Source: Umezawaea sp036375055
GTDB lineage: Bacteria; Actinomycetota; Actinomycetes; Mycobacteriales; Pseudonocardiaceae
Length of the DNA stretch: 64,000 bases
Assembly: GCF_036375055.1 (NCBI RefSeq)
Contig: NZ_DASUSQ010000146.1
Coordinates: 31,732 to 95,731, forward strand
Direction: 5' to 3'
Below the pieces are notes generated by a model. It saw only the letters and a program-made list of their open reading frames with translations, ran no database searches and was not told the origin of the DNA. A program made the position numbers and the translations under genes. Below are positions 56,682 to 64,000 of this stretch, one piece after another. Every line of letters starts with the position of its first letter. Within the stretch, counting starts at the first letter, position 1.

Positions 56682-57089
56682 ATCGCCACCATCCGCCAGT
56701 CGTTCACGGTCGACGCCCACCCGAAGCACGTGTGGGCGGGCCTGCGCGAGGTGGGGGCGGTGCACGAGCGGCTCATCCCCGGCTACGTGACGGCGACCAG
56801 GGTCGAGGGCTCGCACCGGTACCTGACGATGGCCGACGGCTGGGTCGTGCACGAGCTGATCGTCACCGTGGACGACCGGGCGCGACGGCTCGCGTACGCC
56901 GTCGTCGAGGGTTCCCGGCCGGAGCTGGAGCACCACCACGCCTCGTTCGAGGTGTTCGCCGACGGGCCGGGCGGCAGCCTGGTCGTGTGGACCACCGACG
57001 TGCTGCCGGACGACCGCGCGCCCGAGGTCCGGCTGCGCGTCGAACGCGGCTCGCAGGTCATGGCGCTGGCGCTAGCACGAAAAGTCTGA
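56682..57089 (+). CDS. SRPBCC (START-like) family protein with a non-standard start
   Basis: About 135 residues of a polyketide-cyclase/START-like fold: TIRQSFTVDAHPKHVWAGLREVGAVHERLIPG, then WVVHELIVTVDDRARRLAYAV and VVWTTDVLPDD. The coding frame extends back to a stop at 56670-56672 with no ATG, GTG or TTG; relatives usually begin MATI, and here the matching codon at 56682 is ATC. Either a rare ATC start is used, the start codon has mutated, or a shorter product begins at GTG 56730. Confidence 0.65.
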   Translation: MATIRQSFTVDAHPKHVWAGLREVGAVHERLIPGYVTATRVEGSHRYLTMADGWVVHELIVTVDDRARRLAYAVVEGSRPELEHHHASFEVFADGPGGSLVVWTTDVLPDDRAPEVRLRVERGSQVMALALARKV

Positions 57090-57116
57090 CCCGACCAGGT
57101 CTCCCGCATCCCGGAC

Positions 57117-57147
57117 GTCGCAGCGCGATCCCCCTCCTCGCTGCGAC
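57117..57147 (+). promoter_or_regulatory. Hairpin before the flavin monooxygenase operon
   Basis: GTCGCAGCG (57117-57125) pairs exactly with CGCTGCGAC (57139-57147) over a 13-base loop, 40 bases upstream of the ATG at 57188. It could end transcription of the SRPBCC gene or control the monooxygenase pair. I saw no leader peptide or known riboswitch pattern. Confidence 0.4.
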
Positions 57148-57187
57148 CCTGGCGGGGACGGCGAGTTCGGGTGAGAAGAGGGTCGGC

Positions 57188-58348
57188 ATGCCAGGCAGGT
57201 CACCACTGCACCTCGCGGTAGCGCTCGACGGCGCGGGCTGGCACCCGGCCGCCTGGCGCGAGGCCGACGCGAGGCCGCGGGAGCTGTTCTCCGGGCGGTA
57301 CTGGACGGACCTCGTCGGGGAAGCCGAGCGGGGGCTGCTCGACTTCGTGACGATCGAGGACTCCCTCGGCCCGCAGTCGACGCTGCTCGACGGGCACGAC
57401 GACCGGGTCGACCAGGTGCGCGGACGGCTGGACGCGGTGCTGATCGCCGCGCGCGTCGCGCCGAGGACCAGCCGCATCGGACTCGTGCCGTCGGCGGTCG
57501 TGACGCACACCGAGCCGTTCCACCTGTCGAAGGCCGTCGCGACCGTGGACCACGTGAGCCTCGGGCGGGCCGGGTTCCGGCCCGTGGTGTCCGCGAGGTC
57601 CAGCGACGCCAGGCACTTCGGCCGCCGCGACGTGCCGGTGCTGGAGGGCGTCGACCCGACCGACCCCCTGCTCGTGGACCTGTTCGAGGAGGCGGCCGAC
57701 CACGTCGAGGTCGTCCGGCGGCTGTGGGACAGCTGGGAGGACGACGCCGAGATCCGCGACACCGCCACCGGGCGGTTCGTGGACCGGGAGAAGCTGCACC
57801 GGATCGACTTCGAGGGCCGCTGGTTCTCCGTGCGCGGTCCGTCGATCACCCCGAGGCCACCGCAGGGGCAGCCGGTCGTGAGCGTGCTGGCGCACGCCGG
57901 TCCGGCCTACCGGCTGGCGGTCCGGGCGGCCGACGTCGTGCACGTGACGCCGTTCGAGACCGCCGACGTGCACCGGATCCTCGCCGAGGTGGCGGGGGTG
58001 TCGCACGTGTTCGGCGAACTGGTGGTGTTCCTGGACGACGTGCCGGGCGCGGCGGCGTCGCGCAAGGAGCGGCTGGACTCCCTGGCGGGCCAGGACTTCA
58101 CCTCCGACGCGCTGGTGTTCACCGGCACGGCGGGCGAACTCGCGGACCTGCTGCTCGGGTGGCGGGAGGCGGGGCTGACCGGGTACCGGCTGCGGCCCGG
58201 CGCCGTGCCGCACGACCTGGAGGCGATCACCCGCGCGCTGGTGCCGGAGCTCCAGCGCCGCGGCGCCTTCCGCACGGAGTACGAGGCCGGCACCCTGCGC
58301 GGGCTGCTCGGCCTGCCCCGCCCCGCCAACCGCTACGCCCCCGCGTGA
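57188..58348 (+). CDS. LLM class flavin-dependent oxidoreductase
   Basis: A 386-residue luciferase-like (bacterial bilin-free, FMN-dependent) monooxygenase fold: LHLAVALDGAGWHPAAWREAD, LLDFVTIEDSLG, then SRIGLVPSAVVTHTEPFHLSKAVATVDHVSLGRAGFRPVVS, the conserved strand 4-5 region. Closest to the NtaA/SnaA/DszA side of the family. Such enzymes use reduced FMN from a partner reductase, none of which is adjacent. The next gene follows after eight bases. Confidence 0.83.
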   Translation: MPGRSPLHLAVALDGAGWHPAAWREADARPRELFSGRYWTDLVGEAERGLLDFVTIEDSLGPQSTLLDGHDDRVDQVRGRLDAVLIAARVAPRTSRIGLVPSAVVTHTEPFHLSKAVATVDHVSLGRAGFRPVVSARSSDARHFGRRDVPVLEGVDPTDPLLVDLFEEAADHVEVVRRLWDSWEDDAEIRDTATGRFVDREKLHRIDFEGRWFSVRGPSITPRPPQGQPVVSVLAHAGPAYRLAVRAADVVHVTPFETADVHRILAEVAGVSHVFGELVVFLDDVPGAAASRKERLDSLAGQDFTSDALVFTGTAGELADLLLGWREAGLTGYRLRPGAVPHDLEAITRALVPELQRRGAFRTEYEAGTLRGLLGLPRPANRYAPA

Positions 58349-58355
58349 GGACGAC

Positions 58356-59696
58356 ATGACCAAGCCGCGCAAGCAGGTCCACCTGGCCGTGCACTTCCCC
58401 GGCGTGAACAACACGACGGTGTGGAGCGACCCGCGGTCGGGCAGCCACATCGACTTCAGCTCGTTCGAACACCTCGCGAAGACCGCGGAGCGCGCCAAGT
58501 TCGACTTCCTGTTCCTGGCCGAGGGGCTGCGGCTGCGCGAGTACGCGGGCCGGATCCACGACCTGGACGTGGTCGGGCGGCCCGACACGTTCACCGTGCT
58601 GGCCGCGCTCGCCGCCGTGACCGACCGGCTCGGGCTGGCCGGGACGATCAACTCCACGTTCAACGAGCCCTACGAGGTGGCCCGGCAGTTCGCGACGCTC
58701 GACCACCTGTCCGACGGGCGGGCGGCGTGGAACGTCGTGACGTCGTGGGACGCGTTCACCGGCGAGAACTTCCGCCGCGGCGGGTTCCTGCCCGCCGACC
58801 AGCGCTACGAGCGGGCCGAGCGGTTCATGCGCACGGCGTGGGAGCTGTTCGACTCGTGGAACGGCGTGGAGGTGCTCGCCGACCGGGAGAGCGGCCGGTT
58901 CGTGAGCGATCCCGCCGCCGGGGCGTTCACCCACCACGACGACCACTTCGCCATCGAGGGGCGCTTCGCCGTCCCCACCAGCCCCCAGGGCCGTCCGGTG
59001 ATCTTCCAGGCCGGTGACTCCGACGGCGGCCGCGAGTTCGCCGCCGCCACCGCGGACGCGATCTTCAGCAGGCACGGCGAGTTCACCGCTGGCCAGGCGT
59101 TCTACGCCGACGTCAAGGGCAGGCTGGCCAGGTACGGGCGCGAGCACGAGGACCTGCTGGTGCTGCCCGCCGCGACCTTCGTGCTGGGCGACACGGACGC
59201 CGAGGCCCAGGACCTCGCGGCCGAGGTGCGGCGGCAGCAGACCAGCGGCCCCACCGCGATCCGCCTGCTGGAGGAGGTGTGGAACCGCGACCTCAGCGGC
59301 TACGACCCGGACGGCCCGCTGCCCGACGTCGACCCGGTCGCGGGCGAGAACACCGTCGTGAAGGGCAGGGCGAGCGTGCGGCAGCACCGCGACCCGTTCG
59401 CGGTCGCCCGGCAGTGGCGGGAACTGGCCGAGGCCAAGGGTCTGTCCATCCGCGACCTCGCCATCCACGTGTCCGGCGAGCAGACCTTCATCGGCTCACC
59501 GGCGACCGTCGCCGAGACGATCAACCGCGCGGTGCAGGAGGACGCCTCCGACGGCGTGATCCTGGTCCCGCACATCACCCCCGGCGGGCTGGACGAGTTC
59601 GCCGACAAGGTCGTGCCGCTGCTCCAGGAGCGCGGCGTGTTCCGCACCGAGTACGAGGGCACCACCCTGCGGTCGCACCTCGGTCTGCGCCCGTGA
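58356..59696 (+). CDS. NtaA/DmoA family FMN-dependent monooxygenase
   Basis: A 446-residue member of the NtaA/SnaA/DszA group: FDFLFLAEGLRLREYAGRIHDLD, then GRPDTFTVLAALAAVTDRLGLAGTINSTFNEPYEVARQFATLDHLSDGRAAWNVVTSWD, the family signature. VIFQAGDSDGGREFAAATADAIFS follows in the phosphate-binding part. The relatives break C-N or C-S bonds (nitrilotriacetate, dibenzothiophene sulfone, dimethyl sulfide). Co-transcribed with the other LLM gene, so a two-step oxidation of a sulfur or nitrogen compound is possible. Confidence 0.87.
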   Translation: MTKPRKQVHLAVHFPGVNNTTVWSDPRSGSHIDFSSFEHLAKTAERAKFDFLFLAEGLRLREYAGRIHDLDVVGRPDTFTVLAALAAVTDRLGLAGTINSTFNEPYEVARQFATLDHLSDGRAAWNVVTSWDAFTGENFRRGGFLPADQRYERAERFMRTAWELFDSWNGVEVLADRESGRFVSDPAAGAFTHHDDHFAIEGRFAVPTSPQGRPVIFQAGDSDGGREFAAATADAIFSRHGEFTAGQAFYADVKGRLARYGREHEDLLVLPAATFVLGDTDAEAQDLAAEVRRQQTSGPTAIRLLEEVWNRDLSGYDPDGPLPDVDPVAGENTVVKGRASVRQHRDPFAVARQWRELAEAKGLSIRDLAIHVSGEQTFIGSPATVAETINRAVQEDASDGVILVPHITPGGLDEFADKVVPLLQERGVFRTEYEGTTLRSHLGLRP

Positions 59697-59845
59697 CGCC
59701 GCTACCACCCGAGGACGCGGTCCTGGACTCGCTGACCGGCGCCCACGCCCACCTCGCGGAGTCCGGGGGCCGGGCGTTCGTCATCGCCCGCACACCGGGT
59801 GCCGCCGCGCCCGTCCACGCCCGCGCCGGCACGATGGGGCCGTGA
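59693..59845 (+). pseudogene. Short fragment resembling a GNAT-protein N-terminus
   Basis: A GTG overlapping the monooxygenase stop gives 50 residues: VTPLPPEDAVLDSLTGAHAH, then LAESGGRAFVIARTP. The segment resembles the start of some actinobacterial GNAT proteins (DxVLxxLTGxHAHLAE), but no catalytic part follows before the TGA at 59845, which overlaps the next gene start. Probably a deletion remnant, or a tiny coupled gene. Confidence 0.35.
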
Positions 59846-60204
59846 AGTACCTCATGCTGATCTACGGCAACGAGACCGTCTGGAACAGCCTCCCGCCCGC
59901 CGACCTCGCGGCGCTCATCGACCGCGTCGACGCGTTCAACCAGGAGCTGCGCGAGTCGGGCGAGCTGGTCATGGCCGAGGGCCTCGTCCCGCGGGCGCGC
60001 TCCGTGCGGACGGGGGCGGGCGCGCCGGTCGTCACCGACGGCCCGTACCTGGAGGCGAAGGAGTACGTCGGCTCGATGTTCGTGGTCGACGTCGAGAGCG
60101 AGGACCGCGCGCTGGAGATCGCGAAGTCCTATCCGGGGATCCGCTTCGCCGAGGGGGTCGGCGGCGGCCTGGAGGTGTGGCCGCTGATGGTGCGCGGCCG
60201 GTGA
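59842..60204 (+). CDS. YCII/DGPF-domain protein
   Basis: A 120-residue YciI-fold protein: MKYLMLIYGNETVWNSLPPA, ESGELVMAEGLVP, and TDGPYLEAKEYVGSMFVVDV (DGPY in place of DGPF). GTG 59842 overlaps the preceding TGA and its stop overlaps the sigma gene start at 60201. It forms the second ECF42 module of the window, 5.7 kb from the first. Confidence 0.86.
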   Translation: MKYLMLIYGNETVWNSLPPADLAALIDRVDAFNQELRESGELVMAEGLVPRARSVRTGAGAPVVTDGPYLEAKEYVGSMFVVDVESEDRALEIAKSYPGIRFAEGVGGGLEVWPLMVRGR

Positions 60205-61430
60205 CCGCGGTCGAGGACCTCCTGCGGGACCTCGCCCCCCGCGTGCTCGGCACGCTCGTGCGCCGCCACCGCGACTTCGCCCGCTGCGAGGACGCCGTGC
60301 AGGAGGCGCTGATCGCCGCCTCGGAGGCGTGGACGCGGGCCGGTGCGCCCGAACACCCGCGGGGCTGGCTCACCACGGTCGCCCAGCGGCGGTACGTCGA
60401 CCAGGTGCGCGGTGACGCCGCGCGCGAACGGCGTGAGCTGGCGGTGCTGGACGCCACCCCGCGCGACGCGCTGGTCGCCGCGCCCGCGGACGCGGAACCG
60501 GTGCGCGACGACCTGCTCGAACTGCTGTTCCTGTGCTGCCACCCCGCGTTGACGGAGCCGTCGCAGGTGGCGCTGACGCTGCGGGCCGTCGGCGGGCTCA
60601 CCACGCCGGAGATCGCGGCGGCGTTCCTCGTGCCCGAGAAGACCATGGGCCAGCGGATCTCCCGCGCGAAGCAGCGCCTCCGCGAGGTGGGGGCCCGGTT
60701 CGAGCTGCCGCCGGAACCCGAGCCTCGGCTGCGGGTCGTGCTGCACGTGCTGTACCTGGTGTTCAACGAGGGCTACAGCGCCAGCGCCGGTCCCGACCTG
60801 CACCGGGTCGACCTCACCCGGCAGGCCCTCCGGCTCACCCGCGACCTGCGCGACCGCCTCCCCGACTCCGGCGAGACCGCGGGCCTGCTCGCGTTGATGC
60901 GGCTCACCGAGGCGCGCGGCCGGGCTCGCACGGGGCCGGACGGCGTCCTGGTCCCGCTGGCCGAGCAGGACCGGTCGCTCTGGGACCGCACGGCCATCGC
61001 CGAGGCGACGGCGCTGCTGCACCACAGCCTGGCGACGCTCCCGCTCGGCCCGTACCAGGTGCAGGCGGCCATCGCCGCGCTGCACGACGAGGCGGACTCC
61101 GTCGAGACCACCGACTGGCCGCAGGTCCTCGCCCTGTACGACCTGCTGGACCGACTGGCGCCCAACCCGGTCGCGTCGCTCAACCGGGCCGTCGCGCTCG
61201 GGATGGTCCACGGCCCCGCGGCGGGGCTGGAGGCCGTCCGCGACCTGGAGACCGGGGTCCTCGCGGGCAACCACCGCCTGCTGGCCGTTCGCGCCCACCT
61301 GCTCGACCAGGCCGGGGACCGGTCCGCGGCCTCCGCGTGCTTCCAGGAGGCGGCCCGGTTGGCGGGCAGCCACCCCGAGCGGCGGTTCCTGCTGGGACGG
61401 GCCGAGGAAGTCCTGACGAACCGGACGTAG
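60201..61430 (+). CDS. RNA polymerase sigma factor, ECF42 type
   Basis: A 409-residue ECF42 sigma factor. Region 2 VLGTLVRRHRDFARCEDAVQEALIAASEAW, region 4 LTLRAVGGLTTPEIAAAFLVPEKTMGQRISRAKQRLRE, then the DUF6596-type extension (YLVFNEGYSASAG to the end). It is clearly paralogous to the gene at 54506, with shared blocks throughout. No anti-sigma gene is adjacent. The following RibD-type reductase gene starts 68 bases on. Confidence 0.9.
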   Translation: MTAVEDLLRDLAPRVLGTLVRRHRDFARCEDAVQEALIAASEAWTRAGAPEHPRGWLTTVAQRRYVDQVRGDAARERRELAVLDATPRDALVAAPADAEPVRDDLLELLFLCCHPALTEPSQVALTLRAVGGLTTPEIAAAFLVPEKTMGQRISRAKQRLREVGARFELPPEPEPRLRVVLHVLYLVFNEGYSASAGPDLHRVDLTRQALRLTRDLRDRLPDSGETAGLLALMRLTEARGRARTGPDGVLVPLAEQDRSLWDRTAIAEATALLHHSLATLPLGPYQVQAAIAALHDEADSVETTDWPQVLALYDLLDRLAPNPVASLNRAVALGMVHGPAAGLEAVRDLETGVLAGNHRLLAVRAHLLDQAGDRSAASACFQEAARLAGSHPERRFLLGRAEEVLTNRT

Positions 61431-61498
61431 AAGTCGCCGCGACGGCTCCGATCCACTGCGAACGCGCCCACCGGGCGCCGTGGACCGAGGAGTTCGAC

Positions 61499-62224
61499 AT
61501 GACCAGGGTGACAGCGCAGGTGTCCGTGTCGCTGGACGGCTTCTACGCCGGACCGAGGCACGACGGCGGGGGTGACTGGCTGGCCTCGGAGGAGGCCGCG
61601 GGCTTCTTCCGCGTCACGCGCTGGGCGGCCGAGGCGTCGGCGTGGCGCGAACGCCAGGGCTTCGCGGGCGGCGAGCCGGACGTGAACTCCGACATCATCG
61701 CGGAGACCTTCGCGTCGGCGGGCGCGTACGTGATGGGGCGGCGCATGGCCGACGGCGGCGAGGGGCCGTGGGGCGACGAACCCCCGTTCCGCGCGCCGGT
61801 CTTCGTCGTGACCCACCGGCCCCGCCCGGTGCTGCGGCGGCGGGGCGGCACCAGCTTCACCTACGTGACCGACGGCGTCGCCGCCGCGGTGGAGCGGGCC
61901 CGTGCCGCGGCGAACGGCAAGGACGTCGCCGTCGCGGGCGGCGGCGACCTCGTGCGGCAGGTGCTCGACGCCGGTCTGCTGGACGAGCTGGAACTGCACG
62001 TGGTGCCGGTCGTGCTCGGCAGGGGCCTGCGCCTGCTGGACGTCCTCGACCTGCCGTCCAAGGAGGCCGTCGAACTCGTGCCCACCAGGGTCGTCCACAC
62101 CCCGCGGGTCACGCACCTGCGCTACTCGGTGCGCGGTCGCGCGCCGCTGGTGCTCGACGACCGCGGTCGCGGCGGCGGTCCCGTCGAGGTCGTTGCGACG
62201 ACCGACCCCGCTCCACGCGCCTGA
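61499..62224 (+). CDS. Dihydrofolate reductase family protein (RibD C-terminal domain)
   Basis: A 241-residue reductase with the DHFR/RibD_C fold: QVSVSLDGFYAGPRHDGGGDW at the start, AYVMGRRMADGGEGPWGD, VFVVTHRPRP, VAVAGGGDLVRQVLDAGLLDELELHVVPVVLGRGLRLLD near the end, which carries the NADPH-binding GGG. Slightly longer than average because of a 25-residue tail. These proteins are common in actinomycetes and the substrate is usually unknown. GAGGAG precedes ATG 61499. Confidence 0.87.
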   Translation: MTRVTAQVSVSLDGFYAGPRHDGGGDWLASEEAAGFFRVTRWAAEASAWRERQGFAGGEPDVNSDIIAETFASAGAYVMGRRMADGGEGPWGDEPPFRAPVFVVTHRPRPVLRRRGGTSFTYVTDGVAAAVERARAAANGKDVAVAGGGDLVRQVLDAGLLDELELHVVPVVLGRGLRLLDVLDLPSKEAVELVPTRVVHTPRVTHLRYSVRGRAPLVLDDRGRGGGPVEVVATTDPAPRA

Positions 62225-62253
62225 CGACGGCGCGGGTTTGGTAGACAACCACC

Positions 62254-63000
62254 ATGCGAGTCCTCGTTCCGCTGCCCGACCGCGACTTCGACGTGACCGA
62301 GGTGGCCGTGCCGTGGCGGCTGCTGCGCGACGCGGGCCACGAGGTCGTGTTCGCCACCGAGCGCGGCACGACCCCGGCCGCCGACCCGCTGCTGCTCACC
62401 GGCGTCCTGTTCGGTCAGCTCGGCGCGGAACCGGAGCCGCGGCGGTTCTACCGGGAACTGCTCGACGACGAGGCCTACCGGAGCCCGGTGAGGTGGTCCG
62501 ACCTCGAACCCGACGCCCACGACGGCCTGCTGCTCCCCGGCGGGCACGCGCCGGGGATGCGGCAGTACCTCGGCAGCGCCGAGCTGCGGGCGCACGTGCT
62601 GGCGTTCTGGCGCCTCGGCCGCCCGGTCGGGGCCATCTGCCACGGCGTCCTCGTGCTCGCCCGCACGATCGACCCGGCGACCGGCCGGTCGGTGATCGCC
62701 GACCGGCGCACGACGTGCCTGCCGAAGTACCTGGAGCGCACGGCCTACTACCTGACCGCGTGGCGGCGTGGCCGCTACTACCGGACGTACCCGGCGTACG
62801 TGCAGGACGAGGTCGTCGCGGCGCTGGACTCGCCGACCCGGTTCGACCGCGGCCCGCTGGCGCTGGCCGAGCGCGGCACCGCGACCGACGACGGCCCGGC
62901 GTTCGCGGTGCGCGACGGCAACTACGTGTCGGCCCGCTGGCCGGGCGACGCGTACCTGTTCAGCCGCCGCTTCCTCGAACTCCTCGACCCGAACGAGTGA
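62254..63000 (+). CDS. DJ-1/PfpI family protein
   Basis: A 248-residue class I glutamine-amidotransferase-like protein: LVPLPDRDFDVTEVAVPWRLLRDAG, DGLLLPGGHAPGMRQYLGSAEL and the nucleophile elbow GAICHGVLVLAR with Cys at about 130. Family members act as glyoxalase III, deglycase or chaperone. The ATG is 29 bases downstream of the reductase stop, so they may be co-transcribed. Confidence 0.86.
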   Translation: MRVLVPLPDRDFDVTEVAVPWRLLRDAGHEVVFATERGTTPAADPLLLTGVLFGQLGAEPEPRRFYRELLDDEAYRSPVRWSDLEPDAHDGLLLPGGHAPGMRQYLGSAELRAHVLAFWRLGRPVGAICHGVLVLARTIDPATGRSVIADRRTTCLPKYLERTAYYLTAWRRGRYYRTYPAYVQDEVVAALDSPTRFDRGPLALAERGTATDDGPAFAVRDGNYVSARWPGDAYLFSRRFLELLDPNE

Positions 63001-63063
63001 ATCCGGGGGTTGGTACCCGCCGAATCGCGTTTTCTTGTCGGTGCTCGTCGCGACCATCGACGC

Positions 63064-63747
63064 ATGGCGAACAGACGCAGGATCGGTGGTGCCGGGGGCG
63101 GTTCGGACAAGGCAGGCAGCGGGCTGGCGCCGGTGGGCGTGGCGGTGGTGGCGCTGGGTGTGTTCGGTGCCGGCGCGACGGGCACCAGCACGGGCGTGCT
63201 GACCTCGGCGGGCGGCGGCGGAGCGGCGGGCGGCGGAGCGTCCGCCGGTGAGAGCCTCGTGGTGCGCAAGGCGGAGAGCGGGAAGGCCGCGCGCAAGGGC
63301 GATTCCGGGGCGGCCTGGCGGCGGATGGGTCTGCGCGAGGGGAAGAGGGCGGTGAGGCAGGACGCGGAGTGCCTCGTCGCGTCGCACGGCGAGGTGCGGG
63401 AGTTCTTCCTGCACACGCCCTGCACGTCGCTGGACCGCGTGCTGTTCACCGTGCTCGACGGCGTGGGCAACAGCGCGGTCGTCTCGGTGGCGTGGGTGGG
63501 TTTCCGCACGAGACGCGAGGTGTCGGACTTCAAGTCCGTGATCGACAGACCGGGCAGCGGGGACATCCGCCCGCTCGCGGGTTCGCTGCTGGACGTGGCG
63601 GACATCCGGTTCACCGGGCTCAACTACGGGTCCGACGTCAAGGGGAAGGAGATCACCATCGCGGAAGCCGAAACGGCGACCGGCGCGGTGGCACCGGACG
63701 TGCTCGACGCCGTGGCGGAGGTGGCCGCACTGCTCCCCCGCCCGTGA
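63064..63747 (+). CDS. Hypothetical membrane-anchored or secreted protein
   Basis: A 227-residue protein with a basic start (MANRRRIGGAGGG), a Gly/Ala-rich hydrophobic segment (GLAPVGVAVVALGVFGAGAT) and a Gly/Ser linker to about residue 60. The C-terminal domain (about 90-225) begins LREGKRAVRQDAECLVASHG and continues LHTPCTSLDRVLFTVLDGVG; two Cys (about C100, C117) could pair. This layout matches uncharacterised actinobacterial exported proteins. No function assigned. Confidence 0.7.
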   Translation: MANRRRIGGAGGGSDKAGSGLAPVGVAVVALGVFGAGATGTSTGVLTSAGGGGAAGGGASAGESLVVRKAESGKAARKGDSGAAWRRMGLREGKRAVRQDAECLVASHGEVREFFLHTPCTSLDRVLFTVLDGVGNSAVVSVAWVGFRTRREVSDFKSVIDRPGSGDIRPLAGSLLDVADIRFTGLNYGSDVKGKEITIAEAETATGAVAPDVLDAVAEVAALLPRP

Positions 63748-63864
63748 CACCTGCCCGGAGACTCCCCGGCGCGCAGGGGTTCGACTCCGTGCCCGGTGAA
63801 ACGCGCGGGCGGTGCTGACGGGAGGCAGCCCGAGCCGGGATGCCGGTGGTGTGCCTGCCCGACC

Positions 63865-64000
63865 GCCGCGGAACCCCAGAAGCCCCGGAACGCCGGACGC
63901 TGAGGCATTCCGGTCGCTGAGGCATTCCGGCTGCCGAGGAAGCCCGGCTGCCGAGGAAGCCCGGCTGTCGCGGCATCCCGGCTGTCACGGAAGCCAGGCC
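63865..64000. repeat. 17-bp tandem repeat array, eight copies to the window edge
   Basis: Eight adjacent 17-base units (starts 63865, 63882, 63899, 63916, 63933, 63950, 63967, 63984) with consensus close to GCCGAGGAAGCCCGGCT. Units 3-4 and 5-6 are near-identical pairs. The array ends exactly at the window edge and so probably continues. 17 is not a multiple of three and stops occur in most frames, so it is not coding. Bases 63748-63864 hold nothing recognisable. Confidence 0.85.

Noticed and set aside
57089..57188. Sulfur-responsive leader peptide or riboswitch before the LLM genes
   Set aside because: No short Cys- or Arg-rich coding leader and no SAM-type conserved core was visible, only a simple 9-bp hairpin.
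63865..64000. CRISPR array at the right edge
   Set aside because: Units are 17 bp head-to-tail with no spacers, and no cas gene is in the window.
1..64000. A biosynthetic gene cluster (PKS, NRPS, terpene, lanthipeptide)
   Set aside because: No ketosynthase, condensation/adenylation set, terpene cyclase or LanM-like gene was seen; the lone AMP-ligase and oxygenases are better read as catabolic.

Overview
The window is 64 kb of very GC-rich DNA with densely packed genes, many GTG starts, and repeated four-base stop/start overlaps (GTGA, ATGA). The gene content (ECF sigma factors, ECF42/DGPF pairs, Asp23/Gls24 cluster, CebR-type operator, CGNR and DUF2236 proteins, secreted GH9 cellulase) points to an actinomycete. 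I infer a filamentous Pseudonocardiales member (Saccharothrix/Actinosynnema/Lentzea-like) from style and content, not from a marker gene. I saw no rRNA, tRNA, CRISPR array, plasmid origin or intact insertion sequence. This is chromosomal accessory/metabolic DNA with some local decay.

Layout. 1-4.8 kb: tail of a P-type metal ATPase, then a three-subunit molybdenum hydroxylase (2Fe-2S, FAD, Mo) divergent from an AraC regulator. 4.8-7.9 kb: a decayed zone with a pentanucleotide repeat, an MFS pseudogene, an APH-like phosphotransferase with a dyad over its start, and two dead IS5-type transposase remnants. 7.9-13.3 kb: a five-gene overlapping operon (enoyl-CoA hydratase, acyl-CoA ligase, thioesterase, amidohydrolase, GNAT) divergent from a TetR gene, with a perfect 22-bp palindrome between them. 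13.3-14.8 kb: alpha/beta hydrolase divergent from a CGNR regulator with CTAACC operator-like repeats.

15-18.4 kb is the most interesting block. It holds csbD, an ECF sigma factor, a protein joining a HxxxCxxC anti-sigma-like motif to an Asp23-like C-terminus, further Asp23/Gls24 proteins and a DUF2273-like membrane peptide. Three transcription units there (csbD, sigma operon, second Asp23 operon) carry the same promoter-like motif, GTGACG-N14/15-GTGTCCT, suggesting a small self-contained envelope-stress regulon.

18.4-37.3 kb: nucleoside hydrolase; GH9 cellulase under a perfect CebR-type operator; a VirS/MymA-like arrangement (AraC divergent from flavin monooxygenase, GMC oxidoreductase and acetoacetate-decarboxylase-like protein); an IorA/IorB molybdenum enzyme with a MarR gene and tandem 16-bp operators; an SDR; and an amino-acid operon (threonine-synthase-like lyase, DauR-like regulator, DSD1-like enzyme, ornithine-cyclodeaminase family) recalling the beta-hydroxyaspartate enzymes.

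37.3-64 kb: M20 peptidase, NDH-2-like oxidoreductase, HSL esterase, Cys-rich pentapeptide-repeat protein abutting a MerR gene with a clear dyad, a STAS protein lacking the phosphorylatable serine, a lone CBM48-like protein, a secreted subtilase, a 2OG-oxygenase-like protein, NhaP-type antiporter, MatC-like permease, DUF2236 protein, a sugar ABC importer, two ECF42 sigma + DGPF modules flanking a TetR gene and two flavin-dependent monooxygenases, a RibD-type reductase, a DJ-1/PfpI protein, a secreted hypothetical protein, and a 17-bp tandem repeat array running off the right edge.
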